This document shows positions 9,099-18,748 of a DNA stretch of 56,949 nt, in pieces (within the stretch, counting starts at the first letter, position 1; each line of letters begins with the position of its first letter). The position numbers and the translations under genes were made by a program. The notes below the pieces were generated by a model. The model was not told where the DNA came from and ran no database searches. It saw nothing but the letters and a program-made list of their open reading frames with translations. The stretch is from JAAYZX01 sp040770645 (GTDB taxonomy: Bacteria; Actinomycetota; Thermoleophilia; RBG-16-64-13). The stretch covers positions 1-56,949 of the forward strand of contig JAXGIS010000013.1 of the NCBI GenBank assembly GCA_040770645.1, read 5' to 3'.

Positions 9099-10101
9099 CG
9101 TGATCGCTCGGGTGGCCGGGCTCAAGACGCGTCTTCTTTCAGCGGACCAGTTGCGAGCGATGGCGCGGTCACGCGATCTGGCCGGCTTGGCCGACGGCCT
9201 GGAGCAGGCAGGGTTCCCGGTGCGCGTGACGGTGATGGGCACTTCTCCCGCGGCATTGGACCTGGCGGTGCGGCGGCAGGCGGGAACGGCGTTTCGTGTG
9301 CTGGGTCGATGGTGCGGTTCCAGGGCGGACGAGTTGGCAGTGATTTTTGAGGATGAGGACCGACGCAGCCTCCGCATCCTGCTGCGTGGTCTGTTTCAAG
9401 GAGTCGCGCCCGTCACGCGGTTGTCGGGGCTCATTCCCACCCCCAGTCTGCCCGAGAGGGCATTGGAAGAACTGGCGGCACAACAAAACGCCCGAGATTT
9501 GGCCGGTCTCCTGACTATCTGGGGCAGCCCGTTCGGGGAACCCCTGCTCCAGGAGCTGGGCCCGGCCCAACCGGATCTGTTTCGGGTGGAGTTGCAGCTC
9601 GACCGCACGTGGGCCACGCGGGCCCAACGTGCCGGGGTGAGCCGCGACCGAGCCATGCGTGACTTCGCCCGCACCAGTATCGACTTCATCAACGTGCGCA
9701 GTGCACTGCTGTTGGCGCTACAGGGAACAGATGTTGATGTGGACGATATGTTTCTGTCGGGCGGAGGGCACCTGCGGGCCAATCAGTTCCGGCTGGCGGC
9801 GCTTGCCGGTGGCGTGGAAGCCACGCTCGAGATGCTGGTGCGGGGGATGGCTGCTTCTTCGTTTGCCGACGTCTTACGCATGCACGGAGATCTGTCCACG
9901 CTCGAAGAGGCTCTGCTGGTGGAGCACATCTCGCATTTTGGCCGCCTGGCCCGCCGCGAGCCTACGAGTCTGGCCCCAGTCCTCACCTACGTGCTGCGAC
10001 TACGCAAGCAGGTTATCGATCTGCGGCGGCTGATATGGGGCATCGCGCTGGACGTACCGCGACCCACCCTGCTCCGTGACGTGGTGGGGGTCGGGTCATG
10101 A
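9082..10101 (+). CDS. atpC: V/A-type ATPase subunit C (d-like)
   Basis: 339 aa, the all-helical subunit linking the central rotor to the proteolipid ring. I place the start at ATG 9082 (GGTGGAG upstream) because the family opening, here DVIARVAGLKTRLLS, follows directly; an open frame extends further upstream but runs antiparallel to the logic of subunit E. The sequence is mostly Leu/Ala/Arg helices with repeated short modules, such as DFINVRSALLLAL and VLTYVLRLRKQVIDLRRL near the C terminus, both characteristic. It overlaps subunit E by 17 bases and subunit F by four. Confidence 0.88.
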   Translation: MAGWSDVIARVAGLKTRLLSADQLRAMARSRDLAGLADGLEQAGFPVRVTVMGTSPAALDLAVRRQAGTAFRVLGRWCGSRADELAVIFEDEDRRSLRILLRGLFQGVAPVTRLSGLIPTPSLPERALEELAAQQNARDLAGLLTIWGSPFGEPLLQELGPAQPDLFRVELQLDRTWATRAQRAGVSRDRAMRDFARTSIDFINVRSALLLALQGTDVDVDDMFLSGGGHLRANQFRLAALAGGVEATLEMLVRGMAASSFADVLRMHGDLSTLEEALLVEHISHFGRLARREPTSLAPVLTYVLRLRKQVIDLRRLIWGIALDVPRPTLLRDVVGVGS

Positions 10102-10427
10102 GCTACGGTGTAACCGTCATCTGTCGTCTCGAGGTCTCCACGGGCTTCGCACTGGCCGGCTGGCCCACTCATGAGGTGGCGACCGATATCGAGGCCGGTC
10201 AGCGCCTGCTGGAGTTGGCCGCTCACGCCGATACCGGGGTGGTCCTTGTGCAGGACGACCTTTACGAAGCAATGTCTCCCGAAGTGCTTCGTATGTTGGC
10301 CAAACGCCCATTACCCATGGTGGTTCCTTTTCCTGGTCCGGTTTGGGACGAGTCTCTACGCGGGCCCGAGGGCTACATCGTGGAGATGCTGCGTCAGGCA
10401 ATCGGGTATCGAGTGAGGTTGCGGTGA
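10098..10427 (+). CDS. atpF: V/A-type ATPase subunit F
   Basis: 109 aa with a Rossmann-like fold: VEVATDIEAGQRLLEL-type segment (here HEVATDIEAGQRLLEL), TGVVLVQDDLYEAM and a Pro-rich turn PMVVPFPGP before a C-terminal helix. This small subunit binds the central stalk and regulates coupling. Start ATG 10098 overlaps the stop of subunit C, and its stop overlaps the GTG start of subunit A, so translation of C, F and A is probably coupled. Confidence 0.9.
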   Translation: MSYGVTVICRLEVSTGFALAGWPTHEVATDIEAGQRLLELAAHADTGVVLVQDDLYEAMSPEVLRMLAKRPLPMVVPFPGPVWDESLRGPEGYIVEMLRQAIGYRVRLR

Positions 10428-12247
10428 GTCCGGACGGCCGCATCACCCGGGTGACCGGTGCGCTGGTAGAAGTGAGTCCACTACGGGGAGTGGCTCTTTA
10501 CGAACTGGCGCGAGTGGGGGTCGGTGAGTTGCTGGGCGAGGTCATCCGGCTGGAGGGCGACACCGCCACCATTCAGGTGTATGAGGACACGAGCGGCCTG
10601 CGGGTGGGGGAGCCGGTGCGACCCACGGGCGAGCCGTTGGTGGTGGAACTGGGTCCGGGGCTTCTGGGTTCCATCTTGGATGGGGTGGCGCGGCCCTTGG
10701 AGTTGGTGGCAGCCGAAGCCGGCGACTTCATCCGGCCGGGGGTAACCGTGCCCACCTTGGACCCGGAGCGTGTGTGGTCTTTCACTCCCGGGGTGGTTGT
10801 CGGCCAAGCGGTTGGACCGGGCGATATGCTGGGCGTGGTGGAGGAACGTGCAGGTAGGGAGCTGCCAATTCTGGTGCCGCCAGAGGCCGGCGGTGTGGTG
10901 GCGGAGGTGGCGGCCGGTAGCTTCACGGTATCGGATCCCGTGGTGAGGCTGGAGGATGGATCGGCTTTGGGTCTTGCCCATCGTTGGCCGGTGCGGCAAC
11001 CACGACCGGTGGCTCAGCGGCTTCCCACCGGACCGCCTTTCATCACGGGGCAGCGGGTCTTCGACTTCTTCTTCCCCATCACCGAGGGTGGCTCGGTCTC
11101 CGTTCCCGGCGGGTTCGGTACGGGTAAGACCGTGATCGAACAGTCGCTGGCGCGGCACGCGGCGGCCGACGTGGTGGTGTACGTGGGCTGCGGTGAGCGG
11201 GGCAACGAGATGGCCGACGTGCTTAACGAGTTCCCGCAACTCGTGGATCCGCACACGGGCCGGTCGATCATGGACCGCACGGTGTTGGTGGTGAACACAT
11301 CGAACATGCCGGTGGCCGCGCGCGAAGCCTCTGTGTATCTGGGCATGACCATTGCCGAGTACTTCCGTGATCTGGGTTATCGCGTGGCGGTCATGGCCGA
11401 CAGCCTATCGCGGTGGGCCGAGGCGTTGCGGGAGATCGGGTCGCGGCTGCAGGAGATGCCGGGCGAGGAAGGTTATCCCACCTACCTGGGCAACCGCTTG
11501 GGAAAGCTGTACGAGCGGGCGGGGAGGGCCGTGCCTTTGGGTTCGCCCGAGCGTGAGGGAGTGATCACGTTGATCAGCGCCGTCTCGCCACCGGGAGGAG
11601 ACTTCTCAGAACCGGTCACGCAGGCTTCTTTACGTGTATGTGGGGCGCTGTGGGCGCTCGATCCGGCCCTGGCCCATCAGCGCCAATTCCCGGCGGTGGA
11701 TTGGGAGACCAGCTACACGCTGTACGCCGAGGAGACCCGGGACTGGTTCGCCGAGCGGGTGGCGCCCGATTGGCCTGCCCTGCGTGCCACCATGTTTGAG
11801 TTGCTGCAGCGCGAGCGCGAGCTGCGGGAGATCGCCGGACTGGTGGGCCCGGAGGCGCTGCAGGACAAAGACCGGCTGCTACTCAGCACAGCACATCTGA
11901 TCCGCGAGATCGTGCTGGGGCAGAGCGCGTACGATCCCAATGATGCCGCTTCCCCGGTGGAGAAAACGTATCGCTTGGCATCTCTCTCATACAGGTTGTA
12001 CGAAACGGCACTCGCTGCACTGGAGGCCGGCATCGGGTTCGAGGAGTTGGACCTGGAACCGGCCCGCCGGGCGTTGACCAACTTCCGGAACGCAACTCCG
12101 GCTGAGGCTACGGATTGGGCCGAGGCCACCGAGGCGGCCCTGGCCCGCCTGCGGGAGAGGACGGCGGCCGTCGCCGACACCACGGCGCCGGCGCCGGCGA
12201 CGGCCGCACAAGATTCCGTGCGCGCGGACGAGGAGCCGGGTCCATGA
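10424..12247 (+). CDS. atpA: V/A-type ATPase catalytic subunit A
   Basis: 607 aa, ATP-hydrolysing or synthesising subunit. GTG 10424 overlaps the F-subunit stop as GTGA and starts the conserved GRITRVTGALVEV. The non-homologous region typical of A subunits lies at about residues 110-190 (GVTVPTLDPERVWSFTPGV). The Walker A motif GGFGTGKT lies near residues 229-236, followed by YVGCGERGNEMADVL and the Walker B region RVAVMADSLSRWAEALRE. The C-terminal tail after the LR..TAAVADT segment is Ala/Pro-rich and extended. The intact frame through the catalytic core argues that the enzyme is functional. Confidence 0.97.
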   Translation: MSPDGRITRVTGALVEVSPLRGVALYELARVGVGELLGEVIRLEGDTATIQVYEDTSGLRVGEPVRPTGEPLVVELGPGLLGSILDGVARPLELVAAEAGDFIRPGVTVPTLDPERVWSFTPGVVVGQAVGPGDMLGVVEERAGRELPILVPPEAGGVVAEVAAGSFTVSDPVVRLEDGSALGLAHRWPVRQPRPVAQRLPTGPPFITGQRVFDFFFPITEGGSVSVPGGFGTGKTVIEQSLARHAAADVVVYVGCGERGNEMADVLNEFPQLVDPHTGRSIMDRTVLVVNTSNMPVAAREASVYLGMTIAEYFRDLGYRVAVMADSLSRWAEALREIGSRLQEMPGEEGYPTYLGNRLGKLYERAGRAVPLGSPEREGVITLISAVSPPGGDFSEPVTQASLRVCGALWALDPALAHQRQFPAVDWETSYTLYAEETRDWFAERVAPDWPALRATMFELLQRERELREIAGLVGPEALQDKDRLLLSTAHLIREIVLGQSAYDPNDAASPVEKTYRLASLSYRLYETALAALEAGIGFEELDLEPARRALTNFRNATPAEATDWAEATEAALARLRERTAAVADTTAPAPATAAQDSVRADEEPGP

Positions 12248-13643
12248 CCGAGTTCAGTCGCATCTATCATGGCGCCCGGGGGCCGGTGGCCCGCTGATCT
12301 TCGTGGAGCGAACCCCCCAGGTGGCCATGGGCGAGTGGGTGACCATCACCGCACCGGGTCAGCCGCCGCGGCGAGGCCAGGTCATCGATGCCGGCGAGCA
12401 GCTCACCGTCATCCAGATACTGGAAGAGACACTGGGACTCGCGCCTGCCCAGGCGGAGATCACGCTCACCGGCGAGACCGCCACCACCGTGGTAGGGCGT
12501 GAGCTCCTGGGGCGGACCTTCAACGGTGTGGGCCGACCCCTCGACGAGTTGCCGGCGCCCGTGGGGGAGGCCCGAGTTCCCATCTGGGGGGCGCCGCTCA
12601 ATCCGGCGCGGCGGGATCGCCCAGCCGACTTCATCGAGACCGGCGTCTCCGCCATCGACGGCATGAACACGTTGGTGCGCGGTCAGAAACTGCCGGTCTT
12701 CTCCGGCCCCGGGTTGCCGGGTTTGGATCTGGCGGGCCAGATCGTGGAGCACGCGCGGGCGCCGCGCGGCGAGCCCTTCGCCGTCATCTTCTGCGCCATA
12801 GGCATCACGGCCCACGAGACCTACACTTTTCTGGATCGCTTCGAGCGCAGCGGGGCCATGGAGCGAAGCGTCCTCTATCTCAATGAGGCCCGTGACCCCA
12901 CTATCGAGCGCCTGCTGGCTCCGCGGGTGGCCTTGAGCGAGGCCGAGTATCTGGCCTTCGCGTGCGGTATCCACGTGCTGGTAGTCATCGCCGACATGAC
13001 CCACTACTGCGAGGCGGTGCGCGAGATCGCCACCGCCCGTGAAGAGATCCCCGGTCGCCGTGGCTACCCCGGCTACATGTACACGGACTTGGCGGGGCTG
13101 TACGAGCGGGCGGGGGTGGTGCTGGGCCGGGAGGGTACGGTCACGCAGATCCCCATCGTCACCATGCCCGATGACGACATCACCCACCCCATCCCCGATC
13201 TCACCGGCTACATCACCGAGGGCCAGTTGGTCTTGAGCCGCGAGCTTCACCGGCGCAGCGTCTTTCCTCCCATCGACGTGTTGCCCTCGCTCTCGCGGCT
13301 GATGAACTCGGGGATTGGCCAGGGTAAGACGGTGCCGGAGCACCGCGAGTGGGCCAATCAGCTCTACGCCATATACACACAAGGCAGAGAAGCCCGCCTC
13401 ATGGCCACCATCGTGGGCGAAGCCGGTCTGGGCGAGTCTGATCAGCGGGCCTTGGCTTTTGCGGACCGGTTCGAACGCGAGTTCGTGGGGCAGGGTTACC
13501 GGCGGCGTAGCATCACCGAGACGGTGGAGCTGGGCTGGCAGTTATTGGAGAGTCTGCCCCGCGAGGATCTGCTGCGCGTTACCGATGCCACCTGGGAGGC
13601 CCGCCGCGCGGCGACGCCCGCGGCGGGCCGGACAAGAAGGTGA
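12244..13643 (+). pseudogene. atpB: V/A-type ATPase subunit B, one N-terminal frameshift
   Basis: About 466 aa expected, the non-catalytic nucleotide-binding partner of subunit A. ATG 12244 overlaps the A-subunit stop and encodes MTEFSRIYHGARGPVA. One missing base near 12290-12295 (GCC-CG-CTG) then shifts the frame, and the rest (FVERTPQVAMGEW onward) runs cleanly to 13643. Family motifs include NGVGRPLDELP, ETGVSAIDGMNTLVRGQKLP, YLNEARDPTIERL and PDDDITHPIPDLTGYITEGQ. As expected for B subunits there is no Walker A. The single indel in an otherwise perfectly conserved, operon-essential gene suggests a sequence error. Confidence 0.9.
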
Positions 13644-13652
13644 GGCGCACGC

Positions 13653-14291
13653 ATGAGTGGCTCACAGGGCGTGGCGGCTACGCGCATGAATCTGCTTCGC
13701 TCGCAGAAACGCCTGGCGCGGGTGGAGAAGGGTATCGACCTCCTGCGTCGCAAACGAGAGGCTCTTGTCACCGAGTTGTTCAACTTGGCCCGACCCGCGG
13801 TGGATGCACGGGCCCTCATTGGCAATCTGGCCGCCGGCGCCTACCCGCTTCTCTATCGTGCTCTTGCGCAGCAGGGGTATATGGAGTGTCAGGCCCTGGG
13901 TTGGCCGTCCCGCGAGTTGACGGTGGAAATCCGCGCGCGTCAGGTGTGGGGCATCTCGGTTTCGGATATCACGTCGCGTCCGCCACTGGCCCGCACCCTG
14001 GGCGCCCGCGGCACGCCTCCGGCCAGCGTCAATCTGGCCACGGCCGAGGCGGCCAGGCAGTTCGAGGTCTTCACCGATCTGCTACTCGACGCAGCTCCCC
14101 GGGAGATGCTGATACGCAGGTTGGGGGAGGCGTTGGCGCAAACCTCACGCCAGGTGAACAGTCTCGATCGCCGGGTGGCACCCGACTTGCGCGCTCAGAT
14201 GGCCACCATGCGCCGCACGCTCGAGGAGCGTGAACGCGAAGAACGCCTGCGCCTCAAGCACCTGCTGAAGAAGCGGGCGCCACGAGGATAG
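13653..14291 (+). CDS. atpD: V/A-type ATPase subunit D (central rotor shaft)
   Basis: 212 aa, last gene of the ATPase operon. Typical start NLLRSQKRLARVEKGIDLLRRKREAL-like (longest contiguous part: LARVEKGIDLLRRKREAL) and C-terminal helix TSRQVNSLDRRVAPDLRAQ; the two long antiparallel helices form the rotating shaft. Start ATG 13653 is nine bases after subunit B. The charged tail EEREREERLRLKHLLKKR is common in the family. Confidence 0.93.
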   Translation: MSGSQGVAATRMNLLRSQKRLARVEKGIDLLRRKREALVTELFNLARPAVDARALIGNLAAGAYPLLYRALAQQGYMECQALGWPSRELTVEIRARQVWGISVSDITSRPPLARTLGARGTPPASVNLATAEAARQFEVFTDLLLDAAPREMLIRRLGEALAQTSRQVNSLDRRVAPDLRAQMATMRRTLEEREREERLRLKHLLKKRAPRG

Positions 14292-14321
14292 CGTGGGCGG
14301 AGAGACGGCGGTGGGCGTGGT

Positions 14322-14358
14322 GCCGCGGAGCGGCCGTGATTCACGGCCGCCCCGCGGC
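14322..14358. terminator. Strong hairpin between the ATPase operon and tryptophanase
   Basis: The 17-base arms CCGCGGAGCGGCCGTGA and TCACGGCCGCCCCGCGG pair with a single mismatch. TTTT follows at 14363-14366 on the + strand. It lies between two convergent genes (subunit D and tryptophanase) and probably terminates both directions, best oriented for the ATPase operon. Confidence 0.85.
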
Positions 14359-14365
14359 TGAGTTT

Positions 14366-15755
14366 TCATTCGGCAATCAGAGTACCGTGTGCCGGCTCCA
14401 TGTGGATGGTGAAGTGCCGCAGCACCGGCGGCTCCTCCACGATCCGCACGCCGCGAATACGGTCTTTGAGCGTGTTCAGGTAAAGCAGCACTTCGGCCAG
14501 ATAGTCGACGTGGCTTTGAGTGTACATGCGCCGCGGGAAGGCCAGCCGGACCAACTCCATGGCGGCGGGCTTCTCGCTGCCGTCGGGCTGCTTGCCGAAC
14601 ATCACGGAGCCGATCTCTACGGAGCGCACGCCACCCTCCTGGTACAGAACCAGCCCCAGCGCCCCAAGCCGGATACTCGCTCTGTGGAATATGGGGCAGC
14701 ATCTCCCCGGCGTCGATATAGATGGCGTGGCCACCGGGGCGTACGATGGGGATTCCGTTGTTGGTCAGGATGTCACCCAGATAGGCCACAGAGCGTGTCC
14801 GGTAGCGCAGGTAGTCCTCCTCCAGGGCTTCGTGTAGGCCCACGGCCACGGCTTCAAGATCGTAGCCCGCGAGGCCGCCGTATGTGGGGAAGCCTTCCGT
14901 AAGGATGAGATTGCTGCGGCAGCGCATGGCCAGATCGTCATCGTTCATGGCCAAGAAGCCACCGATGTTGGCCATGCCGTCTTTCTTGGCGCTCATGGTG
15001 GCGCCGTCGGTGTAACTGAACATCTCCTGCGCGATCTCAAGGGGGGTTTTGTCCGCGTAACCCTCTTCGCGCATCTTGATGAACCAAGCGTTCTCCGCGA
15101 AGCGGCAGCAATCAAGGAACAGCGGCACGCCCCGTTCGTGGCAGATCTGAGATGCCGCCCGGATGTTGGCCATGCTGACGGGCTGGCCGCCGCCGGAGTT
15201 ATTGGTAACGGTGATCATGGCCAGCGGGACTCGGCCCGGGTTCTCGTCCAGTACACGCGCGAGCGCCTCAAGGTCGATGTTGCCCTTGAAGGGAGCCTCC
15301 AGACTGGGCTGGCGTGCTTCAGCACATGGAATGTCAAAGGCGATGGCCTGCTGGTGCTCCGTGTTGGCCCGGGTGGTGTCGAAGTGGGTGTTGTTGGGGA
15401 CTATGTCGCCCGGCTTCAATACGGTGCCGAAGAGAATGCGCTCGGCAGCCCGACCCTGGTGGGTGGGGATGATGTGTTTGAACCCGGTGATCTCTTGCAG
15501 CGCGCTCTCGAAGCGATAGAACGAGCGCGCTCCGGCATACGACTCATCGCCCTGCATCATGGCCGACCACTGGGCGGAAGACAGCGCACCCGTTCCGGAA
15601 TCGGTCAGCAGATCGATGAGCACATCCTCAGCTTTGAGAAGGAATAGGTTGTAATGGACTCTGCGTAAGGCGGCCTCGCGTTCCTCACGCGTAGTCTGCC
15701 GGATTGGCTCGACCGTCTTGATGCGGAATGGTTCTATGATGGTCTTGAATTCCAT
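14366..15755 (-). pseudogene. tnaA: Tryptophanase (tryptophan indole-lyase), one frameshift
   Basis: PLP-dependent beta-eliminating lyase, about 462 aa, converting tryptophan to indole, pyruvate and ammonia. The start at 15755 has AGGGAG on the minus strand. Motifs: DLLTDSGTGALSSAQWSAMM, IPTHQGRAAERI, RFAENAWFIK and the Schiff-base lysine in MSAKKDGMANIGG. A one-base indel near 14660-14690 moves the reading to the frame holding GVRSVEIGS and YTQSHVDYLAEVL. Tyrosine phenol-lyases carry Arg in the MERG position of that block; here it is Ile (VEIGS), as in tryptophanase. Everything else is full length, so the indel may be an error. Confidence 0.88.
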
Positions 15756-15785
15756 GGGCGCTCCCTGTGAGACGGGATGGACGCC

Positions 15786-15819
15786 GTGGTTATACCACAG
15801 GGCGACTTAGCTTAATCAA
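15786..15819 (-). promoter_or_regulatory. Putative tnaA promoter with overlapping palindrome
   Basis: Read on the minus strand: -35 TTGATT (15819-15814), 19-bp spacer, -10 TATAAC (15794-15789). The -10 box lies within the perfect inverted repeat GTGGTTATACCAC (15786-15798), which would be well placed for an operator. About 30 bases separate it from the tnaA start. Confidence 0.5.
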
Positions 15820-15903
15820 ATACGGAATCACGCTGGGTGGTGCCGGTATTTGCCCCAGAGGCGCCGACGCCGCCCCGGACCCGGGGCGGCTTCGGCCGAG
15901 AGG

Positions 15904-15977
15904 TAGCCCGTACGGGATTCGAACCCATGATCTTCGCCGTGAGAGGGCGATGTCCTAAACCGCTAGACGAACGGGCC
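15904..15977 (-). tRNA. tRNA-Glu (CTC anticodon)
   Basis: On the minus strand the acceptor GGCCCGT pairs with ACGGGCT (G-U at the first pair). The anticodon stem TCGCC/GGCGA encloses CTCTCAC with anticodon CTC, and the T arm contains GGTTCGAATCC. Discriminator A. The 3' CCA is not encoded (CCT follows). It lies about 34 bases downstream of the end of gltX on the same strand. Confidence 0.95.
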
Positions 15978-16011
15978 GCGCTTGTGGCGGGTTTTCACCC
16001 GGGAGGATACT

Positions 16012-17503
16012 CTACCCTCGCGCCCTGCCTCCGTCAAGCCAGGAGGCCGCCGAACGCAGACGGGCGAGGGTTCCGGTCCTTCCCCCAACAACTCCAGGGA
16101 CTCGAATAGAGGTAGAGACACGGTTGACCCTGCGATCGCCACGCGCACCACCTGGAAGACCACCTTCGGTTTCACGCCCAGATTCTCGGGGAGGGAGCGC
16201 AGGGTATGCTCCAGTGCGTCCAGCGTCCACGTGGCCAATCCCGCCAGCGCATCAGCGGCGGCCGCCAGCACGGGGCCGCGCCGGCCTCGTTGAGGACCTT
16301 CCGGCCCCGCAGCCGGATCGATCTCAACCTCTTGCGTGAACAAGAATCCAACCATGGGGGCGATGTCGGTCAGGAGCTTGGCCACGCTCGGCCACCAGCG
16401 GGGCCAGTGCCAGATACCAGTCGCGGGGGTGGACCGAGTCATCTCGTCTGGGAGGAGGCCTTGCGCTGCGGAGCCACGGCGGCATGCAGTCGACCAGGCG
16501 GTGTGGGGCCATCTCGCGGATGTAAACACCGTTCATCCATTCGAGCTTGTCGAAATCGAAGACGGCAGGGCTCTTGGAGACCCGCTCGAGCGAGAAGTGC
16601 GAGGCTAGGGCACGGCGCGGGATGATAGTAGTCTCGCCGTCCAGCGACCAACCCAGCAATGCCAGGTAGTTGAGCAGAGCTTCCGGGAGATAGCCTTCAT
16701 CGCGGAAGGCCTCGACCGAGGTGGCACCGTGGCGTTTGGAGGAGTTTTTTGCCGTCGGCGCCCCAGATCATAGGGAGGTGGGCGAGAAGGCCGGCACCGG
16801 GCGGCCCAAGGCTTCCAAATACCAGGATCTGCCGCGGCGTGTTGGGGATGTGATCGTCTCCGCGAATGACGTGCGTGATTTGCATGTCGGCGTCGTCTAC
16901 CACGGTGGCGAAGTTGTAGGTGGGCGTGCCGTCGGCCCGCACGAGCACGAAGTCATCCATGGAGGTGGCCGGGAAGGACATGGTGCCGCGGACGGCGTCC
17001 TCCAGCACAATGTCGGAGCGGCCCGTGGGAACGGCGAGTCGCCATACGTGTGGCTCACCCGCCGCCAGGCGACGTGCTACTGCCGCCGAGCCCAGGCTGC
17101 GGCAGGTGCGATCGTACGCAGTATCGGCCTTCTCAACTCGTGCCGAGGCGCGTTTGGCCTCGAGCTGCTCGGTGCTGCAGAAGCAGGGATAGGCGCTGCC
17201 GTTGGCCTTCATGTGCTCGAGGGCCACTGCGTAGTTGGCGGCTCGTTTGGTCTGGAAGTATGGGCCATAAGCGCCCCCCTCGGGTCCCTCGTCCCAGTCA
17301 AGTCCGAGCCACTCCAGGGAGCGCAGGATCTGCGCGGTGTTCTCGGGTGTGGAACGTTCCGGGTCGGTGTCATCGATGCGCAGGATGAAAGCCCCGCCGT
17401 ACCGCCGGGCGAATGCCCAGTTGTATATGGCCGTGCGCGCACCGCCTACGTGGAGGGCTCCAGTGGGGCTGGGAGCGAAGCGAACGCGAACTGGATTTGA
17501 CAC
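16012..17503 (-). pseudogene. gltX: Glutamyl-tRNA synthetase, several frameshifts
   Basis: Class I aminoacyl-tRNA synthetase. The GTG at 17503 follows AAGGAG on the minus strand and opens SNPVRVRFAPSPTGALHVGG with the HIGH-type motif. VIRGDDHIPNTPRQI and the KMSKS-type GADGKKL-SKRHG block are present, but an extra base near 16738 splits the latter. Further indels occur near 16485, 16440, 16390 and 16050; the C terminus reads PLFESLELLG then ERTLARL-like ending at 16012. Reassembled, the protein is a normal GltX of about 495 aa. Since this gene should be essential and glnS is separate, at least five indels argue for sequence error rather than decay. tRNA-Glu follows directly. Confidence 0.88.
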
Positions 17504-17743
17504 GGGGTCTCCTTGGGTCGGGAGCACGCGGACCGGATGTCTGCCGCCTGTGGGCGATAATTGAAGTGAGCAACGACTGAGCAACTATAGCGCCTGTTGG
17601 CCGAAACCGGAGAGGCGCCCGAAAGGCGCGCGCCTGGGCCTGTATCATTCACTTCTCAACCGGGGAGGCCGACGGCTGGACAGACAAGCCCGTTACTCGT
17701 ACAGTCTGCAGGGGTTCGTGCGCACTTGTATGGAGGAGAATAG

Positions 17744-18706
17744 ATGACCGGCGAGATCACGGCACAGATGCTGGTGCCTGAGAGCTTCATCGCAGAGAAA
17801 GTGGAGGAGATCCGGGCGACGGTGGGGGACGGGTGGGCCATCAATGCGCTCTCGGGTGGGGTCGACTCTTCCGTGGTGACCATGCTGGGCCATCGAGCGT
17901 TGGGGGAGCGACTGCGAACCGTCTTCGTAGATACGGGGCTCATGCGTGCGGGCGAGGCGGAAGAGGTGGTGGGGTTCTTCCACGACTTGGGCGTGAAGGT
18001 GGAAGTACTCGATGCTCGTGAGGAGTTTCTCGCCGCCTTGGCCGGGATCACCGACCCCGAGGCCAAACGTGAAGCCATTACTCAGACGTTCTATCGGCGT
18101 GTATTTGGGCGCGTGGTGCGCGAGAGCGGGGCCAAGCACCTGTTGCAGGGCACCATCCTGACCGACATCGACGAGACGGTGGCCGGGATCAAGCGCCAGC
18201 ACAACGTCTTCGAGCAATTAGGCATAGACCCGCAGGAGGCCTTTGGTTACCGTATCTTGGAGCCGCTGATTCGACTGCGGAAGGAGGGTGTTCGTAAGCT
18301 GGGAGAGGCCTTGGGACTATCTGCCGAACTGTTCGCACGCGTCCCCTTCCCCGGACCGGGTCTTGCCGCACGCGTCATCGGCGAAGTGACGCCGGAGCGT
18401 GTGGAGACCGTGCGTCGGGCCACGCAGGTGGTGGAGCGGTTGCTGGCCGGTGTCAACGCCTTCCAGTATCTGGCTGTGCTGCACGAAGATCGGGTGACGG
18501 GAATGAGCCAAGGGCAGCGTCACTTCGGGCAGCAGATCGAGGTGCGTTGCTGGGACAGCGTCGATGCGCGCACGGCTTCCCCCACCAGACTTCCCTTCGA
18601 TCTGTTGGAGCAACTGGGACGGGAGATCGTGCAGGAGGTTCCCGGCGTGGTCAGCGTCACCTACAACATTGCCGCCAAGCCGCCGTCGACCATCGAGGCC
18701 GTGTAG
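17744..18706 (+). CDS. guaA: GMP synthase, ATP-pyrophosphatase subunit (no glutaminase domain)
   Basis: 320 aa. Catalyses amination of XMP to GMP via an adenyl-XMP intermediate. ATG 17744 is preceded by GGAGGAGAA. The PP-loop ALSGGVDSSVV, QGTILTDIDE, RVPFPGPGLAARVIGE and the dimerisation-domain end YNIAAKPPSTIEAV are clear. The protein starts directly at the ATPase domain, so the class I glutamine amidotransferase domain of ordinary bacterial GuaA is absent, as in archaeal two-subunit GMP synthases. No glutaminase-subunit gene is visible in the window; it may be encoded elsewhere, or the enzyme may use ammonia. Confidence 0.92.
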   Translation: MTGEITAQMLVPESFIAEKVEEIRATVGDGWAINALSGGVDSSVVTMLGHRALGERLRTVFVDTGLMRAGEAEEVVGFFHDLGVKVEVLDAREEFLAALAGITDPEAKREAITQTFYRRVFGRVVRESGAKHLLQGTILTDIDETVAGIKRQHNVFEQLGIDPQEAFGYRILEPLIRLRKEGVRKLGEALGLSAELFARVPFPGPGLAARVIGEVTPERVETVRRATQVVERLLAGVNAFQYLAVLHEDRVTGMSQGQRHFGQQIEVRCWDSVDARTASPTRLPFDLLEQLGREIVQEVPGVVSVTYNIAAKPPSTIEAV

Positions 18707-18748
18707 GCGGCGCGCGGCGGTTGGGGCTCAGGAGCAATTGCGCCGGCT

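Noticed and set aside
12285..12300. Programmed ribosomal frameshift in V-ATPase subunit B
   Set aside because: No slippery heptamer or downstream structure is evident, and unrelated genes nearby have similar one-base breaks, so an indel error is simpler.
12267..13382. 371-codon minus-strand frame across V-ATPase subunit B
   Set aside because: Antisense to a conserved subunit; no recognisable product.
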